NCBI GenBank assembly: GCA_046259385.1
Contig: JBJYWI010000105.1
Span: 1-30,984, forward strand
Reading direction: 5' to 3'
DNA length: 30,984 bases
DNA from: CAVWDI01 sp046259385
GTDB lineage: Bacteria > Chloroflexota > Anaerolineae > Anaerolineales > UBA4823
The notes beneath the pieces are model-generated. The model searched no databases. It was not told the DNA's origin and saw only the letters and a list, made by a program, of their open reading frames with translations. Within the stretch, counting starts at the first letter, position 1; each line of letters begins with the position of its first letter. The translations under genes were made by a program, and so were the position numbers. Of this stretch, positions 1 through 7,152 are shown in pieces.

Positions 1-312
1 AAAGGGGGCAACCAGCTCCGAAAGCCAGCGACGAGTGGGAATGGTATCCACGTCCAGGTGGGCAATAATATCACCGGAAGCGTAAGATAACCCGCAATTG
101 CGAGCCGGTCCCGGACCCCTTTTTTTTTCATCGAGTAGGACGACTCCAAATTGGCGAACGATCTCCCTGGTTCTATCGACCGACCCGTTATCGACAACAA
201 TTATTTCAGGGTCATTTGACAATCCTCTCTGGCTGGTAAGCGCCCGCAGCAAATCTGCGATCACTTCCTCTCCGTTCAGAACCGGTATCACAATGCTGAC
301 GGTATGAGACAA
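1..312 (-). CDS. Family 2 glycosyltransferase, N-terminal part (continues past the window edge)
   Basis: This is the fourth glycosyltransferase of the minus-strand operon, and only its first 104 codons are in the window. The translation shows the GT-A nucleotide-sugar fold: a first strand SIVIPVLNGEE, then VVDNGS at about residues 39-44, the basic stretch KKRGPGPARN, and the metal-binding DVD at about 87-89 followed by TIPTRRWL. It would transfer a sugar from a nucleotide donor on the cytoplasmic side of the membrane; donor and acceptor cannot be told. No ATG is available. I chose TTG at 312 because AAGAAGG lies 8 bases upstream; GTG at 318 is the alternative. The gene begins about 25 bases after the preceding stop. 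It is closest to the gene ending at 1248: both carry the VLNGE, DNGS and RGP..ARN signatures. Confidence 0.85.
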   Translation of the reverse strand, partial: MSHTVSIVIPVLNGEEVIADLLRALTSQRGLSNDPEIIVVDNGSVDRTREIVRQFGVVLLDEKKRGPGPARNCGLSYASGDIIAHLDVDTIPTRRWLSELVAPF

Positions 313-336
313 CTTCACAACCTTCTTGAAAAATGT

Positions 337-1251
337 TTAACTTCTGTTCGCAACACCATCTTCCCAGATTCGCCTTTCATTTTTATCCCAGTAAGTTCGG
401 GCAAAACCCAGCCGCTGTGCCAACTGCTGGATAAACCTCCCCCTGCAAAACAAACCGACATCCCCTCTATTGGGAATACATGCTTGCAAGGCATATAAGC
501 TGATTTTTGCCCAAGCAGCCAATTCCCGCTGCAAATCCCAAGGGATCTGACCTTTATATAACAACAAAAACTGGGCATAGCCAACACCGTAGCCGTACTG
601 CTGACGCCAGTATTCGCTCCAGGTGCTGCGGTGTTGGTGTAGCACAACTGCTTTAGGTTCAAAATAGAAGGGGTACTCAAACATACGAATAAGACGGTGG
701 TGAAGATCTGGCGCTGGATAATGTCTAAACCGCTCGTCAATTCCTCCAACCGATATCAGGCAATCCCTTGCATACATAGCGTTTGTAAAAGGAGCATACG
801 GAAAAACCGGGTGGTTAAGATGAATTTCCATTTTAAGACTCCCACTCATCTCCGTATACCGAGCTGTAGGAGAATTTGACGGGGAACCGATTATCTGACC
901 TGCGACGCCCAGCACCGGCCCGTTTTGCCACTCCCTCTCAACCCTGATAAGCAGGTGTTCCAGCCATCTTCTGGTTGGAATGCAGTCAGCGTCCGTAAAT
1001 GCGATCCATTTCGCGTTAGATTCTCTCGTGCCGAGGTTACGGGCAGCCGCTTCACCAGCATGGGCCTGTTCAAGAAGGCGCACTCCGAACGCTTTCGCAG
1101 TCGCAACAGTATCATCCACTGACCCGTCATCCACAACGATTATTTCATAGCGATCCTTCGCAAGCGCTTGTCTACTCAGGGCTTCCAGGCAGGAACCCAG
1201 CATCCTGGCACCGTTATAGACCGGCACAACTACAGAAATATCAAGTGTCAA
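337..1251 (-). CDS. Family 2 glycosyltransferase
   Basis: A 304-residue GT-A glycosyltransferase. Visible landmarks are the N-terminal strand SVVVPVYNGAR, VVDDGS at about residues 39-44, the AGEAAARNLG segment, the metal-binding DAD at 87-89, and an acceptor-side GGIDERF motif followed by Asp-His-rich sequence where GT2 enzymes keep the catalytic base. There is no membrane segment, so it probably acts at the cytoplasmic face on a lipid-linked or peptide acceptor. Its ATG overlaps the stop of the upstream gene in an ATGA arrangement (4 bases), implying translational coupling. It is the third of four consecutive GT2 genes in this operon. Donor sugar and linkage cannot be read from sequence. Confidence 0.92.
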   Translation of the reverse strand: MTLDISVVVPVYNGARMLGSCLEALSRQALAKDRYEIIVVDDGSVDDTVATAKAFGVRLLEQAHAGEAAARNLGTRESNAKWIAFTDADCIPTRRWLEHLLIRVEREWQNGPVLGVAGQIIGSPSNSPTARYTEMSGSLKMEIHLNHPVFPYAPFTNAMYARDCLISVGGIDERFRHYPAPDLHHRLIRMFEYPFYFEPKAVVLHQHRSTWSEYWRQQYGYGVGYAQFLLLYKGQIPWDLQRELAAWAKISLYALQACIPNRGDVGLFCRGRFIQQLAQRLGFARTYWDKNERRIWEDGVANRS

Positions 1252-2150
1252 AGGCTTTTTCTCCCTTTTATGCGGTACATGCTGAAGAAACCTCTCCAGT
1301 ACCAGTAACTCCAGAAACGCAAGTAGGAAAAAAATTCCCTTTGATCGTCATGCACCAATCCGAAAAGCTGGCCAACCCGCATCACCTCTGGTTGAATTGT
1401 TCTCTTAAAAATTGCACCAGTCACTAGAAGTGAATTCTTTATACCCCAGCTTGCATCCTGCGGATAGCGCAAATACATATCAGCCAAACCCTCGCCGTAA
1501 GACCAGGCCTGCTTTTTTAACTGCTCGTCAGTTTTGCGCTCTTTATGAAAAACAACCGCGTCGGGTTGGAATACAACCTCTGCGCCATAAGCCTTTCTCA
1601 TCCGGGTGCAAAAATCCATATCTTCTGCCGTGGGCATATCTTCCGCCCAACCACCGATTGACAATGCCGCCTCCCTGCGGACAGCCAGATTGCGGGATGA
1701 CATGAACGGGAAAATTTTTCGCCCCAGATCGTACTCCGGCTGCAGCGGGCCAAGACAGGCGATGAAGCGTTCCGCTGGGGTTGAAGGCGGGTAGCTGATT
1801 GTTTTCCCGGACACAATCAAAACCTCCGGGTCTTCAAACAGCGTGCAAATCTCTCCGATCCAACCACGCGTTGGAACAGTATCGGCATCCAGGTATGCGA
1901 CCACCTCTTTTTGGGAGTGATACAAACCCCTGTTACGGGCTGCGGATGGGCCTCGTTTTTGTTCATGCAGCAGGGCGATATTGTACTTGGCGGCAATTTC
2001 TAGGGTTCTGTCAGTGGAACCGTTATCAACAACGATCAACTCGTCAACTCCAGCAGCCCTTCTCTGGCGGGTCAATGCAGCCAGTAGATCTCCAATTGTA
2101 TCTTCACCGTTCAACACCGGGATCACAACGCTGGCAGAGACATCAGCCAT
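1248..2150 (-). CDS. Family 2 glycosyltransferase
   Basis: About 300 residues. GT-A motifs are clear: ASVVIPVLNGED, VVDNGS at about 40-45, KRGPSAARNRG, DAD at 88-90 followed by TVPTRGW, then GGWAEDMPTAEDMDF, which carries the acidic ED pair typical of the GT2 active site. The open frame extends to 2201, but I placed the start at ATG 2150: it follows the upstream stop by one base and has GGGAGAG 7 bases before it, whereas the longer version would overlap the previous gene by 50 bases. The C-terminal third is rich in Trp and Tyr, suggesting membrane-surface association. It is a paralogue of its neighbours in the same operon. Confidence 0.92.
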   Translation of the reverse strand: MADVSASVVIPVLNGEDTIGDLLAALTRQRRAAGVDELIVVDNGSTDRTLEIAAKYNIALLHEQKRGPSAARNRGLYHSQKEVVAYLDADTVPTRGWIGEICTLFEDPEVLIVSGKTISYPPSTPAERFIACLGPLQPEYDLGRKIFPFMSSRNLAVRREAALSIGGWAEDMPTAEDMDFCTRMRKAYGAEVVFQPDAVVFHKERKTDEQLKKQAWSYGEGLADMYLRYPQDASWGIKNSLLVTGAIFKRTIQPEVMRVGQLFGLVHDDQREFFSYLRFWSYWYWRGFFSMYRIKGRKSL

Positions 2151-2151
2151 T

Positions 2152-3093
2152 TTATTTCTCTCCCAGCTTGCTGGATAAACGGCTCCGGAAAGCAATTTCA
2201 TACTTTTCGGGAAAAACTTCCACCCCCCATTTTGATTTGAAATAAACGGCCGCTTTTTTCAATTTGCCAGGATCATAATGCGCCCTGGCATAATCCCTGT
2301 CAGGTCCTGATACCGGCATCCATTCGTCATCGTGGGTCAGCATCGCATCCTGTGAAGCCCAAATTTTATACCCTTCCTCCGTAATGCGCAGTGAAAAGTC
2401 CAAATCTTCAAAGTGGCTTAGTGCAGGATCAAAGCCGCCACAGTTTGTGAACGCGCTTGCTTTGTACAATCCCGCTCCTCCAGGTAAAAAATTCGTGGGA
2501 ATGGACTTTCCATTGAAAAGGGAACGGACATAACCAGGCGGCAGGTCATGGAACCAGCGCGCAATTTCAAGCACCTCCCCGTTATCCGTGTAGATCAATT
2601 CCGCTGCGTGAGACCAGACATTTCCGCGCACATCCAATCTCATCGGAGCTACAAAGCTGGCTTCATGTAAGATCGCGGTGCGCATCGTCTCCTTCAGCCA
2701 GCCCGGAGAGCATAGAATATCGTTGTCCAGTGAAACCACATATTCAGTTCCTACCATCTCGAAAGCCCGGTTTCGCCCCTCCGAGGCGCCCAGGTTGGAG
2801 GGGTTGTAATACACCCGCAGGTTATCGTATTCTGCAGGCAGATTTTGTAATTCGGAAAGCACTTGCGGTCTGGAGCCATTATCAAAAACCAGCACTTGAA
2901 ACGGATATTCAGTGTTTTTATAAATGCTTTCAAGCGTGCTGCGCGTGAGGTGGATGCGCTCAAGCGAGAGGAGTATGATGGTAACGCCCGGCTCAGGCAT
3001 GGGATCCTTCGAAAGGTTGATTTCCCCGTGAGGGACAGCCTGGGATACTTTTGTAAGTTCCTGTGTGTAAAGGCGCCTCGGGCGGTTGGACAT
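2152..3093 (-). CDS. Family 2 glycosyltransferase (rhamnosyltransferase-like layout)
   Basis: This 313-residue enzyme opens with about 35 polar residues and then the GT-A core: VTIILLSLERIHLT, LVFDNGS at about 68-74, NPSNLGASEGRN (the loop common in GT2 enzymes that handle dTDP- or UDP-sugars), a DND metal motif at 123-125, and GGFDPALSHFEDLDFSLR with the ED pair of the catalytic region. The frame is open to 3195, but that start would overlap the kinase-like gene by 95 bases. ATG at 3093 lies 7 bases after that gene's stop and is preferred, although its ribosome binding site is weak. It is the first GT2 of the operon and differs most from the other three. Confidence 0.9.
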   Translation of the reverse strand: MSNRPRRLYTQELTKVSQAVPHGEINLSKDPMPEPGVTIILLSLERIHLTRSTLESIYKNTEYPFQVLVFDNGSRPQVLSELQNLPAEYDNLRVYYNPSNLGASEGRNRAFEMVGTEYVVSLDNDILCSPGWLKETMRTAILHEASFVAPMRLDVRGNVWSHAAELIYTDNGEVLEIARWFHDLPPGYVRSLFNGKSIPTNFLPGGAGLYKASAFTNCGGFDPALSHFEDLDFSLRITEEGYKIWASQDAMLTHDDEWMPVSGPDRDYARAHYDPGKLKKAAVYFKSKWGVEVFPEKYEIAFRSRLSSKLGEK

Positions 3094-3100
3094 CAGTTTG

Positions 3101-4096
3101 TCAGTTTTTCCGGCTGGAGTGACTGATGGCCGGCTGCCTGAGATTCCAATCCAGTTCAGCCAGTCCGTTTGTATCTGAATAAGCGTCTTCTCCAATCTGG
3201 ATTAACACGCCGGATATCTTCTGCGAAACGCGGGTCAATGTCGCCAGCAATCGTCCAGCCGTTATTCTATCCTTCGGGATGACCGTCTGGCGCAGGAGCA
3301 GTTCCAACACCTCGTCTTCTTGCAATTTGCCCAGTTTAAACCCTTTAATGCTCTCATCACGGGTCACTTTCGCCAGGTGAGTGGGGCGGCCCGCGTAAAG
3401 CACCTGGTCCGGCCAGATCGAGCCGATTGGAACCCTGCGTTTTGGAGTCCAGACAGAATACTCCGGCAGGTGTTCTAGATCCCCGACCTCTGGAAACCAC
3501 TGGCTGGTCTGGGGGTGGAGATTAAAATTGTGCATTAAAGCCCGCAATTCCGGCTCGCCGTCCACATCGATTCTCAGCAGCAGCTTGTCATCACCCAAAG
3601 ATCCCCAACCAGAATGCAGCATCGCTGCGCTTAAAGTGCTTTTTCCTCCCCCAGATTCGGCGCACAGGATCATGCAGCGGCTTTCGACTGCGATAGCGCC
3701 GGCGTGCATCGGCGCCCAACCCAATTTCCTCCACCCCGTAGTAAGCACCAATCCCATCAAGTCTTCGATATCAACCAAACCCCGGTTTTCCGGTTCCGGA
3801 ACATATACTGTCCAAGCGTTTTCAGCAGAAACATATCTTCCATACCCGCCAGAAAGGAAATAAACCTGCAGTCCCCCCGCGACCGTATCGACCCACATTC
3901 GGTTAGATTCCAAATAACTCCCCTGCAGTTTTTTGCCAGGGGAGTCGCCATAAAAAATTTTCAGGAGAATGGATAGAGGCGCCTTGTTCCAACGAACATT
4001 GTAAAGATTTAATGTTTCTTCGACTTTCGCCTCCAAGACCGGGTGGTCCGTTTCGGTTTTTACCTCAAGCGGACCGCAATAGTAGGTCTCCGACAT
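3101..4096 (-). CDS. HPr kinase-like P-loop protein (HprK-related)
   Basis: The 331-residue protein has a C-terminal kinase core related to HPr serine kinase/phosphorylase. A PMHAGAIA strand at about 129-136 leads into the P-loop AESGGGKST at 146-154, and GDD at 168-170 supplies the acidic residues that bind magnesium. The first 125 residues are a divergent alpha/beta domain. There is no PTS HPr gene nearby, so classical catabolite control is unlikely. Related kinases sit with PqqD-like and nucleotidyltransferase genes in peptide-modification cassettes, and one HprK-like enzyme phosphorylates a lasso peptide. Here it follows the PqqD-like gene by 25 bases, and its stop is 7 bases before a glycosyltransferase. 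A role in phosphorylating a peptide or small metabolite is inference; the substrate is unknown. Confidence 0.8.
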   Translation of the reverse strand: MSETYYCGPLEVKTETDHPVLEAKVEETLNLYNVRWNKAPLSILLKIFYGDSPGKKLQGSYLESNRMWVDTVAGGLQVYFLSGGYGRYVSAENAWTVYVPEPENRGLVDIEDLMGLVLTTGWRKLGWAPMHAGAIAVESRCMILCAESGGGKSTLSAAMLHSGWGSLGDDKLLLRIDVDGEPELRALMHNFNLHPQTSQWFPEVGDLEHLPEYSVWTPKRRVPIGSIWPDQVLYAGRPTHLAKVTRDESIKGFKLGKLQEDEVLELLLRQTVIPKDRITAGRLLATLTRVSQKISGVLIQIGEDAYSDTNGLAELDWNLRQPAISHSSRKN

Positions 4097-4121
4097 ATCC
4101 GGACATCAACCCCGGGAAGCC

Positions 4122-4517
4122 TCACTCGGCAAGCGGCATGGTGGGATCAAAAGCAGAAGTCATAATTTTTTGCAGCGGTTCTTTTTGTTTTTCAATGGTC
4201 GGTGCCTCCCAAGTGGCTTTAAAAGCCACCTCTTCCCCAGGGATTATTTGTTCGCTGATTTCGATGAGGTTCTCATCAACCAATGCTTCAATAAAATCAA
4301 GAACCGCCGGATCTGTCTGATTCGTCCCGCTCCACTCCGGGCAGTGTGATATAACTTTATCGATTGAACACCCAGTTTCAAACATCTGGATGATAGCCCA
4401 CCCACTTGGGTTGACCAGGTAGAAATATTTCGTTTCCAGATCAAGAAGCACAGCTCCGTCTTCCAGTACGCTTGCCACAACATCCATTCTTAATTGATAA
4501 GTTTTCAAATTATCCAT
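4122..4517 (-). CDS. PqqD-like peptide-binding protein with a conserved-looking C-terminal tail
   Basis: 131 residues. Positions 1-90 fit the PqqD/RiPP-recognition-element fold: an N-terminal strand, the GAVLLDLETKYFYLVNPSG segment (PqqD-like proteins typically show 'lvdl..g.y..ln..g'), a helix ending in WAIIQMFETG, and a final helix DFIEALVDENLIE. Such domains bind leader peptides and hand them to modifying enzymes. After residue 95 comes a polar tail with W103, P106, P114-L115 and an FDPTMPLAE end, which is not part of the fold. It is the promoter-proximal gene of the minus-strand operon, with GGAGA about 10 bases before the ATG. No separate precursor peptide gene was found nearby. The fold assignment is good; the function is inferred from family. 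Confidence 0.78.
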   Translation of the reverse strand: MDNLKTYQLRMDVVASVLEDGAVLLDLETKYFYLVNPSGWAIIQMFETGCSIDKVISHCPEWSGTNQTDPAVLDFIEALVDENLIEISEQIIPGEEVAFKATWEAPTIEKQKEPLQKIMTSAFDPTMPLAE

Positions 4518-4702
4518 ATACTAAAGTTCTCCACTGGACCAGTAATTCAAGATAACATAAAATCCCGGTTTTATAACCTGGAAGTCATGTGAATAGAAGG
4601 TGTTATTATAACTTAATCAAAATATTCTAAATAAAAAAACGTCATAGACCACATCTGGACTGCCGAAAACAAAAACTATCCCTTTTTCTCGATACACAAG
4701 AT

Positions 4703-5962
4703 TTGATAAATTCTAAGCTTTCAACCTTTACAAATACACACCAACAGGAGACAATTCAATTCAGATTAGAATGCTCAACGAAATATGGATATGTCGTGAA
4801 CTTTTATTATCTATCCACCTTTTTATTTAGAAAGTCCTCAACCGCTTGGCCTACAAGATCGGATGAATTGCTTGTCAAAGCCGCACTTCTTGGAGGGGAC
4901 AAAGCCATCGATGCCTGGCAGGAGTGGAAATCCAAAGTCTCGCTAAACCAAATCGATGATAATTCCCAGAATTTATACCCATTATTATATAAGAACTTAT
5001 TAAACCTTGGAATCAAGGAACCTGACCTCATACCTTTTAAAAAAGTCTACAAGATCACTGAGGTTTCAACAAGTTTCCTGTTTCAAATAGCCAGGAAACC
5101 GTTGCGGTTTCTTCAGAACGCTGGAATCAGGACAATGCTGCTCAAAGGAGCAGCGCTATCAACCGGCTATTATAAAGATTCCGGGCTGCGTCCAATGATG
5201 GATATTGATGTCCTTGTCCAGCCTTGGGATGCACAGGCATCCAAGTTAATAATGGAAAATTTGGGCTGGATACATACAAAAAAATTCCGAAAACCTCTGG
5301 ATGAACCCTTCCTTTCATATATGCATTCGGTAGGTTTTGAAGATTCGGCTGAGTTTTCCTTCGACATCAACTGGCACCTGATCAACCTGAATTGCAGCAT
5401 TGATGCGGATGCAGAATATTGGACTGGAGCTGGCACAATTGATTTTCAGGGCATCTCGCTTTCTGTATTAAACCCCACCTACCAGTTACTGCATGTGTGC
5501 ATACACGGACTGACCCATATTCCAATGTCTCTAAAATGGATTCCAGATGCTTGGATAGTCCTGAACCGCGCCAGTCCTGAAATTGACTGGGAACTCCTCA
5601 TGTTCCATATCCAGAAGGCAAAGATTGTGCCTCTTGTTAAAGATACGTTCTTTTACCTTCATAATCTGCTGGATGCGCCAATTCCGGTGGAGGTGCTTAA
5701 TAAGCTGGGGGAGATGCAGATAAATAAGTATGAACAAAGGGAATATTACGCTGTAACCGGCCGTTCGAACGAGCTGGGCAGCCTGCCGCTGTTGTGGGTC
5801 CTTTACCACCGCCGTACCCGAGCTCAAAAAGAGAGGGGGCTGCCAACGCTTTCATTCATCCAATACTTGCAGTACGGATGGGGATTGGAGAGGATATGGA
5901 ACGTTCCGATTCAATTCTTGCGTATGGCAATCAAGAGGATTGGGATGTATATCAGGGGATGA
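4703..5962 (+). CDS. Nucleotidyltransferase family protein (PF14907-like)
   Basis: Up to 419 residues. The core runs from about residue 52: DELLVKAALLGGDKAIDAW, a YPLLYKNL segment, then the active-site block MLLKGAAL at 145-152 and GLRPMMDIDVLV at 161-172. KG at 148-149 and D167/D169 are the expected nucleotide- and metal-binding residues. Enzymes of this kind belong to the pol-beta nucleotidyltransferase superfamily and recur beside PqqD-like and HprK-like genes in RiPP and surface-glycan loci. It diverges from the PqqD-like gene here, so the two may share a control region. The start is uncertain: TTG at 4703 has no ribosome binding site, GTG at 4796 has only a weak GGA, and no in-frame ATG precedes residue 145. 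The conserved core does not need the first 31 residues. Confidence 0.82.
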   Translation: MINSKLSTFTNTHQQETIQFRLECSTKYGYVVNFYYLSTFLFRKSSTAWPTRSDELLVKAALLGGDKAIDAWQEWKSKVSLNQIDDNSQNLYPLLYKNLLNLGIKEPDLIPFKKVYKITEVSTSFLFQIARKPLRFLQNAGIRTMLLKGAALSTGYYKDSGLRPMMDIDVLVQPWDAQASKLIMENLGWIHTKKFRKPLDEPFLSYMHSVGFEDSAEFSFDINWHLINLNCSIDADAEYWTGAGTIDFQGISLSVLNPTYQLLHVCIHGLTHIPMSLKWIPDAWIVLNRASPEIDWELLMFHIQKAKIVPLVKDTFFYLHNLLDAPIPVEVLNKLGEMQINKYEQREYYAVTGRSNELGSLPLLWVLYHRRTRAQKERGLPTLSFIQYLQYGWGLERIWNVPIQFLRMAIKRIGMYIRG

Positions 5963-6063
5963 ATCTAACTGATATCTGCTTTTTTTTTATAAATTCTGAC
6001 GGTGCAGGTCAGCAAAATATACAAACACATAAGACCTTTCCGGGTTGTTGGATAAGAACGGAA

Positions 6064-6093
6064 AGAGCAGCCGGGTTTCAACCTGGCTGCTCT
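6064..6093. terminator. Hairpin between convergent genes, possible bidirectional terminator
   Basis: AGAGCAGCC pairs with GGCTGCTCT, then a G-T wobble and GGTT/AACC continue the stem, giving about 13-14 pairs with a 2-4 base loop. It lies between the convergent nucleotidyltransferase gene and the CBS regulator gene. The U tract is poor on both strands, so termination is inferred from position and stem strength. Confidence 0.55.
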
Positions 6094-6119
6094 AAATCAT
6101 ATGGTTGTATAAAGCTGAA

Positions 6120-6989
6120 TTACCCCGGAAAACTCAGGACTTTATCATCATCGCTGGGGCGGAATGCGATCACCTCGAGACCGGGGAGCTTCTCCAGCTC
6201 GGCGCGCATCTTCTCTTCATCGCCGCCTCTCTCTTTGACCTCCGCGTGGGCGTACCCACTGCTTTCATCACGGGTAATCGCAACGGATACGATAAAACTG
6301 CCTGCGTCGGTCAACGCCTGCACAAAAGGCGCCAGCTGGCCTCGCTGGTCCGGCATGCGGGCTTCGATCCGCGATCCAGCCTGCGTGCCGCCGGTGATTT
6401 CCACAAAGGTCTTGAAGATATCTTTGTAAGTGATAATGCCGACCAGCTTACCCTCTCGCATGACAGGAAAACAATCCAGTTCGTGCTCAAGCATAAAACG
6501 GGCTGCATTCGTGATGCTGCAGTTTTCATCCAACGCCCGCACGGGTTTGGTCATAATCTTTTCCATGGTCACTTTATCGAGCAAGGAGGCGATTTCGTAT
6601 ATACTTAAAGTGGATACCGGGGAGGGTTCCGCTCGTAACATATCTCCCCTTGCAACGATTCCAATCAGATCCCCACGCTCGTTCAGGATCGGCAGGTGGC
6701 TGATATGGTTCTGTTCCATTAACCGCAGTGCCTGGTTGTAATTGGTTTTCGGTGCTGCTGTGATCGGGTTTCGGGTCATCCAATTCTTGACAATCATGGT
6801 ATTTTTTTCTCCTTTTTCAAATATCCTTTCCTCGATATCGCTGGCTTTTATCTGCCACTGCCCGCGATATTTTCCGCCAATCTTCATAGCTTCCAACTGA
6901 TTCTCGGCTACCATCTGGCGCACCCTGGCAGTCGTAACCCCCAGCCTTTCAGCCGCCTCCCGGGTTGTTATCCATTCTACTTTAGCCAT
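6120..6989 (-). CDS. HTH-CBS-CBS transcriptional regulator with C-terminal ACT-like domain
   Basis: 289 residues in three parts. Residues 5-58 are an excisionase/MerR-type winged helix (WITTREAAERLGVTTARVRQ, then YRGQWQIKASDIEE). About 68-120 and 142-196 are two CBS motifs, each starting at an I-M-T type turn (NWMTRNPITA and KIMTKPVRAL) and ending in GIVARGDM and GIITYKDI. The remainder, about 205-280, resembles an ACT domain. CBS pairs bind adenosine nucleotides and ACT domains bind amino acids, so this is probably a ligand-sensing DNA-binding protein. I chose ATG 6989 with AAGGAG 5 bases upstream over GTG 6995. The promoter carries a palindrome that the HTH could bind. Target genes beyond its own are unknown; the MDR array begins divergently 164 bases away. 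Confidence 0.88.
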   Translation of the reverse strand: MAKVEWITTREAAERLGVTTARVRQMVAENQLEAMKIGGKYRGQWQIKASDIEERIFEKGEKNTMIVKNWMTRNPITAAPKTNYNQALRLMEQNHISHLPILNERGDLIGIVARGDMLRAEPSPVSTLSIYEIASLLDKVTMEKIMTKPVRALDENCSITNAARFMLEHELDCFPVMREGKLVGIITYKDIFKTFVEITGGTQAGSRIEARMPDQRGQLAPFVQALTDAGSFIVSVAITRDESSGYAHAEVKERGGDEEKMRAELEKLPGLEVIAFRPSDDDKVLSFPG

Positions 6990-6997
6990 AAACACTC

Positions 6998-7010
6998 CTT
7001 ACGCTAGCGA
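6998..7010. promoter_or_regulatory. Second, partial operator copy beside the ribosome binding site
   Basis: CTTACGCTAGCGA repeats 12 of the bases of the palindrome (CTTACGCTAGCG) with its second half arm degraded. Its centre is about 36 bp from the first centre, between three and four helical turns. It abuts the AAGGAG of the regulator gene, so bound protein would block both start of transcription and early elongation. Confidence 0.6.
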
Positions 7011-7024
7011 AAATCACTATAATT

Positions 7025-7053
7025 ATTATATATCTTACGCTAGCGTAAGTCAA
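7025..7053 (-). promoter_or_regulatory. Sigma-70-type promoter of the CBS regulator
   Basis: On the minus strand TTGACT (7053-7048) is followed by exactly 17 bases and then TATAAT (7030-7025). Both hexamers are near consensus. The promoter points at the regulator gene, whose start codon is 36 bases downstream of the -10 box. Confidence 0.8.
7034..7049. promoter_or_regulatory. Perfect 16-bp palindromic operator in the promoter spacer
   Basis: CTTACGCTAGCGTAAG is its own reverse complement. It fills the spacer between the -35 and -10 boxes and overlaps the end of the -35 box, the position used by MerR-like regulators and by steric repressors. It is most simply read as the site for the adjacent HTH-CBS protein. 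Confidence 0.72.
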
Positions 7054-7152
7054 GGCCCGGTTTCTTTTCCAACTTTGATTTCCAATGCCGCTAAAGCCTA
7101 AAACTGCTGAAAACAAGATACAATGGGCAGATTAGCTAAGGAGAATGTAATC

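Noticed and set aside
315..749. Minus-strand frame of 144 codons beside the glycosyltransferase gene
   Set aside because: Shadow of the GT2 gene at 337-1251 in another frame; composition is not protein-like.
4563..4582. CCCGGTTTTATAACCTGG inverted repeat in the divergent spacer
   Set aside because: Short stem with mismatch; not placed at a recognisable promoter, so no operator claim is made.
5871..5905. Similarity of GGATGGGGATTG in the nucleotidyltransferase gene to the dispersed repeat
   Set aside because: Only the short core matches and the reading frame differs (YGWGLERIW), so common origin is unlikely.
5794..6608. Long plus-strand open frames over the CBS regulator
   Set aside because: They are antisense to a well-supported gene, have no ribosome binding site and no recognisable domain.
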